Shown here: piece by piece, positions 8,403 through 17,581 of the stretch
Position numbering within the stretch: the first letter of the stretch is position 1
How the letters are laid out: each line of letters begins with the position of its first letter
Source of the DNA: Gammaproteobacteria bacterium
GTDB lineage: Bacteria; Pseudomonadota; Gammaproteobacteria; Pseudomonadales; Oceanobacteraceae
Reading direction: 5' to 3'
Assembly: GCA_013373125.1 (NCBI GenBank)
Contig: JABXIK010000030.1
Location: 1-42,822 of the forward strand
DNA length: 42,822 bases
The notes under the pieces: generated by a model
What the model was told of the DNA's origin: nothing
The model's input: only the letters and a program-made list of their open reading frames with translations
The model's database searches: none
Made by a program: the position numbers and the translations under genes

Positions 8403-9923
8403 TCAATTTAACATCTGGCGTAATTCAACTAGCAAATCACTGGCCAGTAAACTATTCATGCCATGTTTAGCGGCTTCGTCAGCACAAGCACTATGCAAAC
8501 ACACGCCACAGCTAACTACCTCATGCAATTGCGTGGGCAAATCTGTTTTTGCTTGAGCCATTAACCCCACCAAAATTCCCGTGAGCACATCCCCCATGCC
8601 GCCACTGGCCATGCCTGGGTTACCATCCGTGCAAATACTGATGTGCTCATCGTCACCGATCAAGGTGCCCGCCCCTTTTAATACCACATGGGAGTGAAAT
8701 TGTTCACTCAACTGCTTGATACTGGCAAAGCGATCTCGAGCAATGTCATGGGTACTGACTCGTAAAAGGCGAGCGGCTTCCCCTGGGTGTGGCGTCATCA
8801 CACTGATTCGCTTTGCCAAATTATGTGCAATGCGCTGCTGGGCTAATAGATTTAAGGCATCCGCATCCAGCACCAAGGGCTTATCGCTCAACATCACTTG
8901 CTGCAGCATTTGCTGGCCCCAGCTGCTTTGCCCTAAACCTGGGCCAATGGCAATGACATCAGCTTTTTCTAGCAAAGGCTGAATCTTTAGCCCACTATCT
9001 ACGCCATGGGCCATAATTTCAGGTTGGCGCGCAACCAAGGCACTCAAATGCTCAGCTCGAGTAGCCACACTCACCAAACCGGCACCGGATCTCAAAGCAC
9101 CTTGCGCACTTAATAGCACGGCACCGGCCATGCCGTGATCACCGCCGATTATCAGCACATGACCAAAGCGCCCTTTATGGGCCGTTAAATCTCGTGATGG
9201 GATAGCCCCTTTTACTTGCTGCCAATTCACTAAATCACTTGTGGGAGCAAATCGATGACGCGCAGATTTTGGCACCCCAAGAGAGGCAAGCCTTACCTCG
9301 CCCACGTAATCCTTGGCATCACCTGTGTATAATCCCTGCTTATTCAGCAGCATGGTAACGGTAAGGGTTGCGCGTACCGCCACCCCTTCACACTGACCCG
9401 TCGTAGCATTTAATCCCGACGGCACATCCACCGCTAACACCTCATGACCACTGGCATTCATGCGCGCTATTAATTCGGCATAGACGCCACTAGGCGCCCC
9501 TTTTGTGCCCGTACCTAACAGGGCATCTACGATGACACAATTAGATCGCTCCCAATCCACCTGCTCAGCTGACAATACGGACAAGCCGGAATCTAACGCT
9601 CGCTTGGCGGCCTGCTTCGCTTCACCTTTTAACAGTGTGACATCGCCTTCAAACACCAGCTGCACAGACATCTCATGCTCGACAGCCAAGGCGGCCATTT
9701 CAAAACCGTCACCGCCGTTGTTACCTTTGCCGCACACTATGATCAACTCGCTCACATGGGGCCACTGACTCAACAAGACCGCAAACGCCGATTGCGCCGC
9801 TTGCTGCATGAGTTCAAAGCCATCCATGCCTAAATCTTGGATACAAAACTGATCCAACTGCTGGCACTGTGCAGCCGTGTGTAATGGCAAGCCTGCGTGA
9901 TTTTTGGCTTTTTCTGGCGTCAT
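8403..9923 (-). CDS. nnr: Bifunctional NAD(P)H-hydrate epimerase / ADP-dependent dehydratase
   Basis: This enzyme repairs damaged NAD(P)HX. The N-terminal YjeF_N epimerase domain (about 1-220) shows IIVCGKGNNGGDGFEMA and VDALLGTGTKG, then AVDVPSGLNATTG. The C-terminal ribokinase-like dehydratase domain (about 235-506) has HKGRFGHVLIIGGDHGMAGA, AIGPGLGQ, VLDADALNLLA, SVMTPHPGEAARLL and NPGMASGGMGDVLTGIL. Both halves look intact at 506 aa. It is the first gene of the leftward nnr-tsaE-amiB-mutL-miaA run and diverges from queG. Confidence 0.95.
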   Translation of the reverse strand: MTPEKAKNHAGLPLHTAAQCQQLDQFCIQDLGMDGFELMQQAAQSAFAVLLSQWPHVSELIIVCGKGNNGGDGFEMAALAVEHEMSVQLVFEGDVTLLKGEAKQAAKRALDSGLSVLSAEQVDWERSNCVIVDALLGTGTKGAPSGVYAELIARMNASGHEVLAVDVPSGLNATTGQCEGVAVRATLTVTMLLNKQGLYTGDAKDYVGEVRLASLGVPKSARHRFAPTSDLVNWQQVKGAIPSRDLTAHKGRFGHVLIIGGDHGMAGAVLLSAQGALRSGAGLVSVATRAEHLSALVARQPEIMAHGVDSGLKIQPLLEKADVIAIGPGLGQSSWGQQMLQQVMLSDKPLVLDADALNLLAQQRIAHNLAKRISVMTPHPGEAARLLRVSTHDIARDRFASIKQLSEQFHSHVVLKGAGTLIGDDEHISICTDGNPGMASGGMGDVLTGILVGLMAQAKTDLPTQLHEVVSCGVCLHSACADEAAKHGMNSLLASDLLVELRQMLN

Positions 9924-9944
9924 CCCTGCCTATCCCAATAAAAA

Positions 9945-9973
9945 GTGCGTAAAATTAGCGCAATTATACGCAC
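9945..9973. promoter_or_regulatory. Inverted repeat and candidate -10 between divergent nnr and queG
   Basis: GTGCGTA (9945-9951) and TACGCAC (9967-9973) form a 7-bp perfect inverted repeat around 15 bases. On the minus strand a perfect TATAAT (9968-9963) lies about 40 bp before the nnr start; I could not find a good -35 element. The repeat may be an operator or may simply overlap the promoter. Confidence 0.35.
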
Positions 9974-9996
9974 ATGAAACTCGTTGCTCTATTCCC

Positions 9997-11085
9997 ATGA
10001 CTACAGATTCACAAATGGATTTCTCCCAACTGGCCCAAGACATCAAAACTTGGGGGCAAGATTTGGGTTTTGCGCAAGTGGGCATCACGGATGTGGATTT
10101 GACAAAGCATGGCGAGCGCCTGAATGAATGGCTCGCAAAAGGCTATCACGGCGAGATGGCCTACATGGCTGACCACGATGACATGCGCTATCGACCAGAA
10201 AAACTCCACCCAGGCACACTGCGCATCATTACTCTACGCATGGATTACATGGCCCCAGAAGTACAAACCATCAGCGTGCTCAATAATCCCAATCAGGCCT
10301 ATATCAGTCGTTATGCTTTGGGGCGGGATTACCACAAGCTCATGCGCAAGCGCATCACCCAACTGGGCAAGCGAATCGAGCAAGCCATCACTGAATTAAA
10401 CTTGGAGCCTAACTTTCGTGCCTTTGTGGACAGCGCTCCTGTATTAGAAAGAGGCCTTGCGCAAAAATCCGGCATGGGTTGGATTGGCAAAAACGCCATG
10501 TTGATTAATCCCAAGGCGGGCAGTTACTTTTTCCTTGGGGAATTGTTTACCAACTTACCACTTCCCATCGACGAGCCCTACACGGATATGAACTGTGGCA
10601 GTTGCAGCGCCTGTATTCCTGCCTGTCCCACTGGCGCCATTGTGGATAACCATGTGGTAGATGGACGTAAATGCATTTCTTATTTAACCATCGAATTAAA
10701 AGGTCCAATTCCAGAAGATCTACGCAGCAAAATGGGCAACCGCATCTTTGGGTGTGATGACTGCCAGTTGTGCTGCCCTTGGAACAAATTCACCAAAGCC
10801 TCGCAAGAGGATGACTTCACCCCAAGACATCAATTAGACACCGCCACCTTGTTGGAATTATTTGCTTGGGACGAAGCTACATTCCTGACAAAAACCGAAG
10901 GCACCCCTATTCGACGGGCTGGCTACGAGCGCTGGCTAAGAAACATCGCCGTAGCGTTGGGGAATGCACCGTATTGCAAAAACATAGTACAAGCACTCAA
11001 TATAAAAAAGTCGATCGATTCTGAACTCGTTCAAGAACATGTGGAATGGGCACTTAACGCACAACTTTCCCGCATCGAAAAATAA
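9997..11085 (+). CDS. queG: QueG, epoxyqueuosine reductase
   Basis: QueG reduces epoxyqueuosine to queuosine in tRNA, using a cobalamin cofactor and two 4Fe-4S clusters. The two ferredoxin-type motifs are clear: CGSCSACIPACPTGAI and CDDCQLCCPW. Upstream lie family stretches such as YHGEMAYM, RYALGRDYHK, FVDSAPVLERGLAQKSGMGW and GKNAMLI. The start at 9997 (MTTDSQ, 362 aa) is preferred to an in-frame ATG 31 codons earlier, which would overlap the nnr coding region. No strong ribosome binding site is visible. It is convergent with nothing and is followed by a 151-bp gap before the kinase gene. Confidence 0.94.
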   Translation: MTTDSQMDFSQLAQDIKTWGQDLGFAQVGITDVDLTKHGERLNEWLAKGYHGEMAYMADHDDMRYRPEKLHPGTLRIITLRMDYMAPEVQTISVLNNPNQAYISRYALGRDYHKLMRKRITQLGKRIEQAITELNLEPNFRAFVDSAPVLERGLAQKSGMGWIGKNAMLINPKAGSYFFLGELFTNLPLPIDEPYTDMNCGSCSACIPACPTGAIVDNHVVDGRKCISYLTIELKGPIPEDLRSKMGNRIFGCDDCQLCCPWNKFTKASQEDDFTPRHQLDTATLLELFAWDEATFLTKTEGTPIRRAGYERWLRNIAVALGNAPYCKNIVQALNIKKSIDSELVQEHVEWALNAQLSRIEK

Positions 11086-11236
11086 TTATCCCCGCAAATC
11101 CGCATACAGGCTCACTTCATATATAACCTCACTCGGGTCAACTCATATCTTGCAGGCAGCCTAATATCAACTAGTGTTAAAACTGAGTAAAGCTATCCCT
11201 TATATACGTTCTGTCTTTATGCAGGCTCAGTAGAAT

Positions 11237-12910
11237 ATGAAAATCAGAATATTCATCCCAATTATTCTTATACTGGCCGTAGGTCTAGCATCTATCAATA
11301 TATGGCTATCAAGGACGCTGGATTTACATTTAGACAAAATCGAAAAAGCTGAAGAAAAACAATTCAATGCATATCGCTTAGCTGATCACTTACGTCACTC
11401 ATCCGATGACCTTACTCGATTTGCTCGTAAATACATTCAAACCGGTAACCTCGATTATAAAGATCATTTCGTTCAAGTACTGGCCATCCGTGATGGCAAA
11501 CTTCCTCGACCTATAAACTACGATGGCATTTATTGGGACTTAGTCATTGCAGAGCGACTTCCTAGCCCAGGTTCAGATCCTGAAACGAAGGCAATTTCTC
11601 TTCGTGAGCTTGTGCGACAAGCTGAAGTCACCAACGCAGAGTTTGCGTTAATCAATCAAGCACTGGAGCGCTCAGATAAACTAGCACTAATCGAGGAGCT
11701 GGCGTTTGCCGCAACTGAAGGCAATTATAAAGACCCTAAAAGCGGAAAAAAAATCACAGGCAGGCCCAATCATGAATTAGCTAGAGAACTACTTTATGAT
11801 AAAAAATACTTACAAGCCAAAGCCGATATCATGCAACCTCTAGCTGATTTTGTAGACTCTCTCACTCAGCGTACTCATGAAAACATAACACTCTTAGAGA
11901 AAGAAGAAAAAGATATACTACGTTGGCAGTTTACTACCGCTTTAGGACTTCTTTTACTTACATGTCTTCTATCGGGAATTATTATTTTTCAAGTACTTAA
12001 ACGAGTTGGTCGGTTAGCAAGAGCAGCTAACAAAATAAAAAAAGGGAATTTAAAAGCTCGCTCAAATGTGAAGGGTAAGGATGAACTTGGGCATCTCGGA
12101 GAAACGTTCGACCATATGATCGAAAAACTCGCAAGTAGTTTAGACGAACTTGAAATCGAAAAGAAAGAAGTAGAAGCTAAAAACTTAGCATTACATGAAG
12201 AAAGCGAAATTAAAAATCGTTTTATAGGTATGGCCGCCCATGATCTGAGAAACCCACTTTCATCTATTAGAGGGTTCTCAGAGATCATCTTAGAAAATCC
12301 CGATTTAACCGTTAATCAACGAGAATTCCTAAAACTCATAAAAGATAATAGTTCGGCCATGTTACAGATGGTCAATGAATTATTAGATGTTTCCGTCATC
12401 GAAAGCGGAGGCCTTAAAATAAAGCCCATTGATACTAATTTAAAAACAATATTGAACGAACATTTAAAAGTTTTACAACCTGTGGCCAATGCAAAACAGA
12501 TTAATCTCATTATCGATATCGAAGATGAATGCAACTGTCAAATCGATCCAGATAGAATTGGTCAAGTCATAGACAACCTCGTATCCAACGCCATTAAATT
12601 TTCACATAATCGTACGACTGTCACTATCACTATAAGCAAACAAGAGAATCATGTTCTGCTATCTGTACGCGATGAAGGTCCAGGCCTTACCGATGATGAT
12701 AAATCAAAGATGTTTGGTGATTTTCAACGACTCTCTGCCAGACCTACCGGCAATGAATCTAGTACAGGTCTCGGGCTTTCAATTGTAAAAAGAATCATCA
12801 ATGCGCATAACGGTGAAATCATTGTAGATAGCATTTACAAAGAAGGCACAACTTTTACAGTTAAGCTACCCATAATTTTCCAATCTCAAGTAAGTAAAAA
12901 CCTAACATAG
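11237..12910 (+). CDS. Membrane sensor histidine kinase with HAMP domain
   Basis: A two-TM sensor kinase of 557 aa. TM1 spans about residues 4-24 (IFIPIILILAVGLASINIWL). A ~200-residue mostly helical periplasmic region of no recognised family follows, then TM2 at about 230-254 (FTTALGLLLLTCLLSGIIIF). A HAMP domain comes next, and a coiled coil leads into HisKA with the phosphorylated His at residue 335 (AAHDLRNPLSSIRG). The ATPase domain has DNLVSNAIKFSHN (N box), RDEGPGLT (G1) and TGLGLSIVKRI (G2). The cognate regulator is 31 bp downstream, and a pilus-type ATPase follows, so this kinase may govern that ATPase. Confidence 0.92.
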   Translation: MKIRIFIPIILILAVGLASINIWLSRTLDLHLDKIEKAEEKQFNAYRLADHLRHSSDDLTRFARKYIQTGNLDYKDHFVQVLAIRDGKLPRPINYDGIYWDLVIAERLPSPGSDPETKAISLRELVRQAEVTNAEFALINQALERSDKLALIEELAFAATEGNYKDPKSGKKITGRPNHELARELLYDKKYLQAKADIMQPLADFVDSLTQRTHENITLLEKEEKDILRWQFTTALGLLLLTCLLSGIIIFQVLKRVGRLARAANKIKKGNLKARSNVKGKDELGHLGETFDHMIEKLASSLDELEIEKKEVEAKNLALHEESEIKNRFIGMAAHDLRNPLSSIRGFSEIILENPDLTVNQREFLKLIKDNSSAMLQMVNELLDVSVIESGGLKIKPIDTNLKTILNEHLKVLQPVANAKQINLIIDIEDECNCQIDPDRIGQVIDNLVSNAIKFSHNRTTVTITISKQENHVLLSVRDEGPGLTDDDKSKMFGDFQRLSARPTGNESSTGLGLSIVKRIINAHNGEIIVDSIYKEGTTFTVKLPIIFQSQVSKNLT

Positions 12911-12941
12911 CGTAACCTAGGGCAATTGATAAAGGTGATTA

Positions 12942-13322
12942 ATGGCAGATGTTAATAAAATCAAAGCACTCATAGTCGATGATGAAATGCATATCAGAGA
13001 GCTAATGAAGGCAGTTTTAAGCAGCATGAATGTCGACATATCTGGCGAAGCCAGCAATGGTGAAGAGGCCGTTAAACTATATCAAGAAACCCACCCTAAT
13101 GTAGTTTTGTTAGACATCAACATGCCCGTCATTGACGGTGTTACTGCACTCAAGGAGATCAAAAAAATTGACCCTCAATCTTTCGTAATCATGCTGACCT
13201 CAATAACCAACATGGACACAATTCAAACCTGCATTGATGCCGGCGCAGGTGGCTATATACGTAAAGACACACCCATTGATGAAATAAGAAAAAATATAAA
13301 ATCTGCATGGGAAAATAGATAA
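12942..13322 (+). CDS. Single-domain response regulator
   Basis: A receiver-only, CheY-like protein of 126 aa. The acidic pair is in LIVDDEMHIRE (D13-D14), the phosphoacceptor is D58 in VVLLDINMPV, the switch Thr/Ser is in MLTSITN, and the conserved Lys is in GGYIRKDTP. There is no output domain, so it likely acts by protein contact, for example with the ATPase encoded just downstream (inference). It follows the kinase by 31 bp and precedes the 55-aa gene by 28 bp, consistent with one operon. Confidence 0.93.
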   Translation: MADVNKIKALIVDDEMHIRELMKAVLSSMNVDISGEASNGEEAVKLYQETHPNVVLLDINMPVIDGVTALKEIKKIDPQSFVIMLTSITNMDTIQTCIDAGAGGYIRKDTPIDEIRKNIKSAWENR

Positions 13323-13350
13323 AGGGCATTAATGTACAGCAGGAAATACT

Positions 13351-13518
13351 ATGAGCAAAAGCACCAAAGATGATTACAAATCTAGCAAATTTGACTTGCA
13401 AGAAATGCTGGAACAAATCAAGAAATCTCCTTCACAAGGAGGAAGTGGTGATTCTCAAGTTTCCCAAAGCGATATAAATGAAATGTTCAAAAACAAGAAA
13501 AAAGGAGCTGATAAATGA
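13351..13518 (+). CDS. 55-aa hydrophilic protein coupled to the PilB/GspE-like ATPase
   Basis: The small open frame starts at ATG 13351, beginning MSKSTKDDYKSSKFD. It encodes 55 residues and ends at TGA 13516-13518. That stop overlaps the ATPase start at 13515 (ATGA), which is strong evidence for real translation. The product is highly charged, with no membrane segment. It has two similar short helical motifs, DLQEMLEQIKK (15-25) and DINEMFKNKKK (41-51), joined by a Gly/Ser/Gln-rich linker. I do not recognise a family. Its position between a receiver protein and an ATPase suggests an adaptor, but that is inference. A weak GGAAATA-type ribosome site precedes it. Confidence 0.72.
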   Translation: MSKSTKDDYKSSKFDLQEMLEQIKKSPSQGGSGDSQVSQSDINEMFKNKKKGADK

Positions 13519-15203
13519 GTACATCAAGTCTCATACAAAATCTCCTCGACTACAATCTTGCGAGCAAACAAGAATTAAAAGAATTACTCAATCAGTTCAA
13601 TAATGATGACTTTGAAGTCGCTCAGTATTTATTCGAAAATGCGAAACTAATTAATGAACGAAAACTAATCGGCAAAGCGTTTGGGGATAGCATTAATACC
13701 GCACACATCCACCTAGAGAAGTCATTATTTCAGGAGACCGCACTAGAAAAATTCGACAAAGAAATGGTTAAAAATCTGGTGTGCATTCCCATATATATTT
13801 TCAATAAAACCCTAACCGTTGCAGTGAGTGATCCGCTTAATAAAAATCTAGTTGAAAAAATATCAAAAATTTGTGGAATGCCAATAAGTCCTGTTTTCGC
13901 ATTTCCATCTGAAATTGAAAATAGCATAGCAATACAATACGGTTCAGGATCCGAAATAGAAGATCTATCAAACACACTAAGTGAAGGTCACTTATTCGAA
14001 GAAAACATGGATATTGAGACCCTAAAACAACTCTCTCAAAAAGGAGATATTATTCGAATTGTAAATGGACTACTCCTACTTTGCTTAAAACATGAAGCTA
14101 GCGATATTCACATTCAACCCATGACAAAGAAAATCAGTATTCGATTTAGAATTGATGGGCTCTTACAAGAGCTTGTAGAGCTAAATCACAATGTGCTGCT
14201 ACCTATTATATCTCGCTTAAAAGTCATGGCTAATTTGGACATCACCGAAAAACGCTTACCTCAAGACGGGCAATTAGAATTAACTCTAAAAAATCGCAGC
14301 TTCCCATTCCGACTATCAACAGTTCCTTCTGTTCTAGGTGAAAAAGCCGTCATAAGAGCTTTAGGCTCTGCAAATGACTCCATGATTATGCCTATGGAAG
14401 AACTAGGTTTATCCCAACACAACCAAGCTTTGCTCGAAAAAGTGATTTCCAGACCCAATGGCGTTCTGTATGTCACAGGCCCTACCGGCTCAGGTAAAAC
14501 CACGACTCTGTATTCCATTCTTGGAAAACTACACAATCCAGAAATCAACATCATCACAGTCGAAGACCCAGTGGAAATTACACTTGATGGTGTCACTCAG
14601 ATCCAGGCTAATAAAAAAGTCGGGTTGGATTTCACCTCAGCTTTAAGGTCTATATTGCGCCAAGACCCAGAGGTTATATTGATTGGTGAAATTAGAGATT
14701 TAGAAACCGCCAAAATTGCTTCTGAAGCGGCTTTAACAGGTCACCTAGTGATGTCTACATTGCACACCAATGATTCAATTCAAGCCATTGTAAGATTGAT
14801 TGAGCTAGGGCTAGAGCCTCATTTGGTAGCGCCGTCCGTTTATGGCGTAGTAGCACAACGCTTGGTTCGCCGCATCTGCGATCATTGCAAAGAAAGTTAC
14901 ACCCCCAGCCAAGATGTAGTCGAGTCGCTTTTTTATAATATTGGGAATACCCCTGTCACATTTTATCGTGGCCGTGGTTGCAAAGACTGTAACCATACTG
15001 GCTATTCGCGACGTGTAGCCATTCATGAAGTCATGCTAATCAATGATGAAATTCGAGATCAAATAGCCAAGAACGCTTCGATCATAGATATGAAACGCGA
15101 AGCCACTCAGCTAGGACTCCGTTCACTTAAATATGACGGCATTCTCAAAGTATTAAGAGGCCTGACAACTCTAGAAGAAATCAATCGCGTAGCCGGTGAC
15201 TAA
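13515..15203 (+). CDS. PilB/GspE-family assembly ATPase (orphan)
   Basis: A 562-aa secretion/pilus assembly ATPase. The N-terminal ~150 residues resemble the MshEN/GspE N-domain. The core then follows: HEASDIHIQPMTKKISIRFR and DGLLQEL (N2 domain), Walker A GPTGSGKTTTLYS (about 321-333), the Asp box EDPVE, Walker B VILIGEIRDLETA (about 386-398) and the His box STLHTNDS. The tetracysteine zinc motif is CDHC (from about residue 455) and CKDC (about 490). The motifs indicate an active polymerising ATPase like PilB, MshE or GspE. No pilin, platform protein, secretin or prepilin peptidase gene is nearby. It shares four bases with the 55-aa gene, downstream of a kinase and regulator. Confidence 0.92.
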   Translation: MSTSSLIQNLLDYNLASKQELKELLNQFNNDDFEVAQYLFENAKLINERKLIGKAFGDSINTAHIHLEKSLFQETALEKFDKEMVKNLVCIPIYIFNKTLTVAVSDPLNKNLVEKISKICGMPISPVFAFPSEIENSIAIQYGSGSEIEDLSNTLSEGHLFEENMDIETLKQLSQKGDIIRIVNGLLLLCLKHEASDIHIQPMTKKISIRFRIDGLLQELVELNHNVLLPIISRLKVMANLDITEKRLPQDGQLELTLKNRSFPFRLSTVPSVLGEKAVIRALGSANDSMIMPMEELGLSQHNQALLEKVISRPNGVLYVTGPTGSGKTTTLYSILGKLHNPEINIITVEDPVEITLDGVTQIQANKKVGLDFTSALRSILRQDPEVILIGEIRDLETAKIASEAALTGHLVMSTLHTNDSIQAIVRLIELGLEPHLVAPSVYGVVAQRLVRRICDHCKESYTPSQDVVESLFYNIGNTPVTFYRGRGCKDCNHTGYSRRVAIHEVMLINDEIRDQIAKNASIIDMKREATQLGLRSLKYDGILKVLRGLTTLEEINRVAGD

Positions 15204-15365
15204 TACCATATCGAGTATTCGATCCAGACTCTTGTCTATAAAAGGCTAAATCCCGACATCAAAACTACTTACACATCTAATAAATTATTTCGAATAAATC
15301 CCATAAAAAGCATAACAACCCATCTATTAGCCAAACACTACATAGAGTGCTAAGGTAGACAATAA

Positions 15366-15379
15366 TTTAGATCTCTAAA
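15366..15379. promoter_or_regulatory. Short palindrome in the AT-rich leader of the proVWX-type operon
   Basis: The AT-rich gap 15204-15425 contains TTTAGA-TC-TCTAAA, a perfect 6-bp inverted repeat about 47 bp before the proV start. It could be an operator, but no promoter elements with good spacing were found around it. Confidence 0.25.
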
Positions 15380-15425
15380 TAAAATACACTAAAGCACAGC
15401 AAATATGTCCGCCAAAGGCGATTCC

Positions 15426-16631
15426 ATGAAAACAAAACTATCTGTACAGAACGTGTACAAGATTTTTGGCAAGCACCCCAAAAAAGCCATGTCTTTGCTG
15501 GAGCGAGGAAAAAGCAAAGACGACATTTTTAGCTCAATCGGACAAACCGTTGGGGTTAACGATGCTTCCTTCGATATTTATGAAGGGGAAATCTTCGTCA
15601 TCATGGGGTTATCCGGCTCGGGTAAATCCACCATGGTGCGCATGCTCAACCGCTTAATCGAACCCACCAAGGGGAAAATTTTTCTCGATGACGTGGACAT
15701 CGCCCAATTAAACGACGAAGAGTTACGCCAAATTCGCCTGCATAAAATCTCCATGGTGTTTCAATCATTTGCCTTAATGCCCCATTTGAGTGTGCGCGAT
15801 AACGTGGCCTTTGGTTTGGACTTAGCCGGCGAAGTGAGCGAAACCGAACGCATTGAACGCGCAAATGCTGCACTGGATCGCGTGGGGTTACTTGCTAACG
15901 GTGACTCCCTGCCCAAAGAATTGTCCGGCGGCATGCAGCAGCGAGTCGGTCTTGCGCGCGCGTTATGCATCAACCCAGATGTACTTTTAATGGACGAAGC
16001 GTTTAGCGCATTAGACCCTTTGATTCGCACCGAAATGCAGGATGAGTTATTACGCTTACAAGCGGAAGACAAACGCACCATAGTGTTTATTTCTCACGAT
16101 TTAGACGAAGCGGTTCGCATCGGTGATCGCATTGCCATTATGCAAGATGGTGACGTGGTACAAGTGGGCACGCCGGATGAAATTATTAATCAACCGGCCA
16201 ACGATTATGTGCGCTCGTTTTTCCGCGGTGTGGATGTGAGCACCATTTTAACGGCAAAAGATGTTGCCCGTCGTAAGCAACAAACCCTGATCAAGAAAAC
16301 CTCCGATACTGGCTTAAGCACCAGCTTACAATTGTTAAAAGATAACGATCGCGATTTTGGCTACGTGGTGGATGCCAGCAATCATTACATCGGTGTCGTT
16401 TCCATCGACTCACTCAAACAAGCTCAATCCAAACAACAAAGTTTGGAGCACGCGTTATTAAAACAACCTCATGCCATTGATGCGGACACACCCCTGGGAG
16501 ACCTCATCAGCGATGTGGCACAAGCGCCATGCTCCCCTGCTGTCATCAATGATCAAGGCAAGTTCTTAGGCATCATCAGTAAAACCATTTTATTAGAAGC
16601 ATTAGATCGCCAAACAGGAGACCCGTTATGA
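15426..16631 (+). CDS. proV: Glycine betaine/proline-type ABC transporter, ATP-binding subunit
   Basis: This is the ATPase of an osmoprotectant importer. The N-terminal extension before the ABC core ([20 protein letters not shown]) is typical of ProV/OpuAA. Walker A is [18 protein letters not shown], the Q loop [11 protein letters not shown], the signature [15 protein letters not shown], Walker [14 protein letters not shown] and the switch [10 protein letters not shown]. The C-terminal ~120 residues look like a weak CBS pair, which in relatives senses ionic strength. I take ATG 15426 (MKTKLS, 401 aa) as the start, with an in-frame ATG seven codons upstream as the alternative. The stop overlaps the permease start (ATGA). 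Confidence 0.92.
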   Translation: MKTKLSVQNVYKIFGKHPKKAMSLLERGKSKDDIFSSIGQTVGVNDASFDIYEGEIFVIMGLSGSGKSTMVRMLNRLIEPTKGKIFLDDVDIAQLNDEELRQIRLHKISMVFQSFALMPHLSVRDNVAFGLDLAGEVSETERIERANAALDRVGLLANGDSLPKELSGGMQQRVGLARALCINPDVLLMDEAFSALDPLIRTEMQDELLRLQAEDKRTIVFISHDLDEAVRIGDRIAIMQDGDVVQVGTPDEIINQPANDYVRSFFRGVDVSTILTAKDVARRKQQTLIKKTSDTGLSTSLQLLKDNDRDFGYVVDASNHYIGVVSIDSLKQAQSKQQSLEHALLKQPHAIDADTPLGDLISDVAQAPCSPAVINDQGKFLGIISKTILLEALDRQTGDPL

Positions 16632-17569
16632 GTCAAGACAACGCCTGGGGCGCGCAACAAGAAACCGATGCCAGCTATCTTGCTGATAAAAGCCAAGTGA
16701 CAGAGCCCTCTTTTGATTGGACTGAACCTTTCACCGTGGACGGCGGCATCATTCCGTTAGACGATTTAGTCGATGCCACCATTAATGCCGTGGTGCCGGT
16801 GTTACGTCCTATCTTCCAAGTGATTGCCGAACCCATCGCCTGGATTCTTAACGGCATCGAAGCATTATTACTTTGGATACCGGCGCCGTTTATTATCGTC
16901 GCGCTCGCGTTACTAGCGTTAAAATTTTCAACTCGCGCCATCGCCATTGGCAGTTTTGTGGGGTTACTTAGCATCGGTTTAATCGGTGCTTGGGATGCAG
17001 CCATGACCACATTGTCTTTGGTCATTACCTCTTTGTTTTTTTGCATCATCATCGGCTTGCCCATGGGCATTTGGTTATCTCGCAGTGACAAAGCAGTTTC
17101 CATTGTGCGTCCCATTTTAGATGCCATGCAAACCACACCCGCATTTGTGTACTTGATTCCCATCGTCATGGTGTTCAGCCCAGGCAAAGTGGCCGGTGTG
17201 ATCGTCACCATTATTTTTGCCGTACCACCTGTCATTCGTTTAACCAATCTTGGCATACGCCAAGTGCCGGCAGATTTAATCGAAGCCGCCAAAGCGTTTG
17301 GCACCAGCCCACGACAACTACTATTTAAAGTGCAACTGCCTTTAGCCTTACCCACCATCATGGCGGGCGTCAATCAAACCCTCATGCTAGGTCTTTCTAT
17401 GGTGGTGATTGCTTCCATGATTGCCGTGCCTGGACTGGGCTTAATGGTGTTGCAGGGTATTGGTCGTAACGATATTGGCATCGCCACCGTGGGCGGTTTA
17501 GGCATTGTCATTTTGGCCATTATCTTAGATCGCATCACGCAACACATTGGCAGCAAACAACATAAATAA
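16628..17569 (+). CDS. proW: Glycine betaine/proline-type ABC transporter, permease subunit
   Basis: An inner-membrane permease of 313 aa. An N-terminal hydrophilic stretch (about 1-50) is followed by several membrane spans, beginning around [21 protein letters not shown]. The sequence includes [20 protein letters not shown] and [20 protein letters not shown], the EAA loop that contacts the ATPase, then [18 protein letters not shown]. These match ProW/OpuAB permeases. The start overlaps the proV stop and the binding-protein gene follows after 12 bp, so the three form one operon. Confidence 0.93.
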   Translation: MSQDNAWGAQQETDASYLADKSQVTEPSFDWTEPFTVDGGIIPLDDLVDATINAVVPVLRPIFQVIAEPIAWILNGIEALLLWIPAPFIIVALALLALKFSTRAIAIGSFVGLLSIGLIGAWDAAMTTLSLVITSLFFCIIIGLPMGIWLSRSDKAVSIVRPILDAMQTTPAFVYLIPIVMVFSPGKVAGVIVTIIFAVPPVIRLTNLGIRQVPADLIEAAKAFGTSPRQLLFKVQLPLALPTIMAGVNQTLMLGLSMVVIASMIAVPGLGLMVLQGIGRNDIGIATVGGLGIVILAIILDRITQHIGSKQHK

Positions 17570-17581
17570 CAGGAGACTTCC

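Noticed and set aside
11086..11236. Promoter for the kinase operon
   Set aside because: Several AT-rich hexamers occur (for example TATATA near 11200), but none has a -35 partner at acceptable spacing, so no site is listed.
16675..17373. Long minus-strand open frame opposite the ABC permease gene
   Set aside because: Its translation is Met/Pro/Thr-rich and low in complexity, as expected from the antisense of a codon-biased membrane protein; the sense gene has clear permease motifs.
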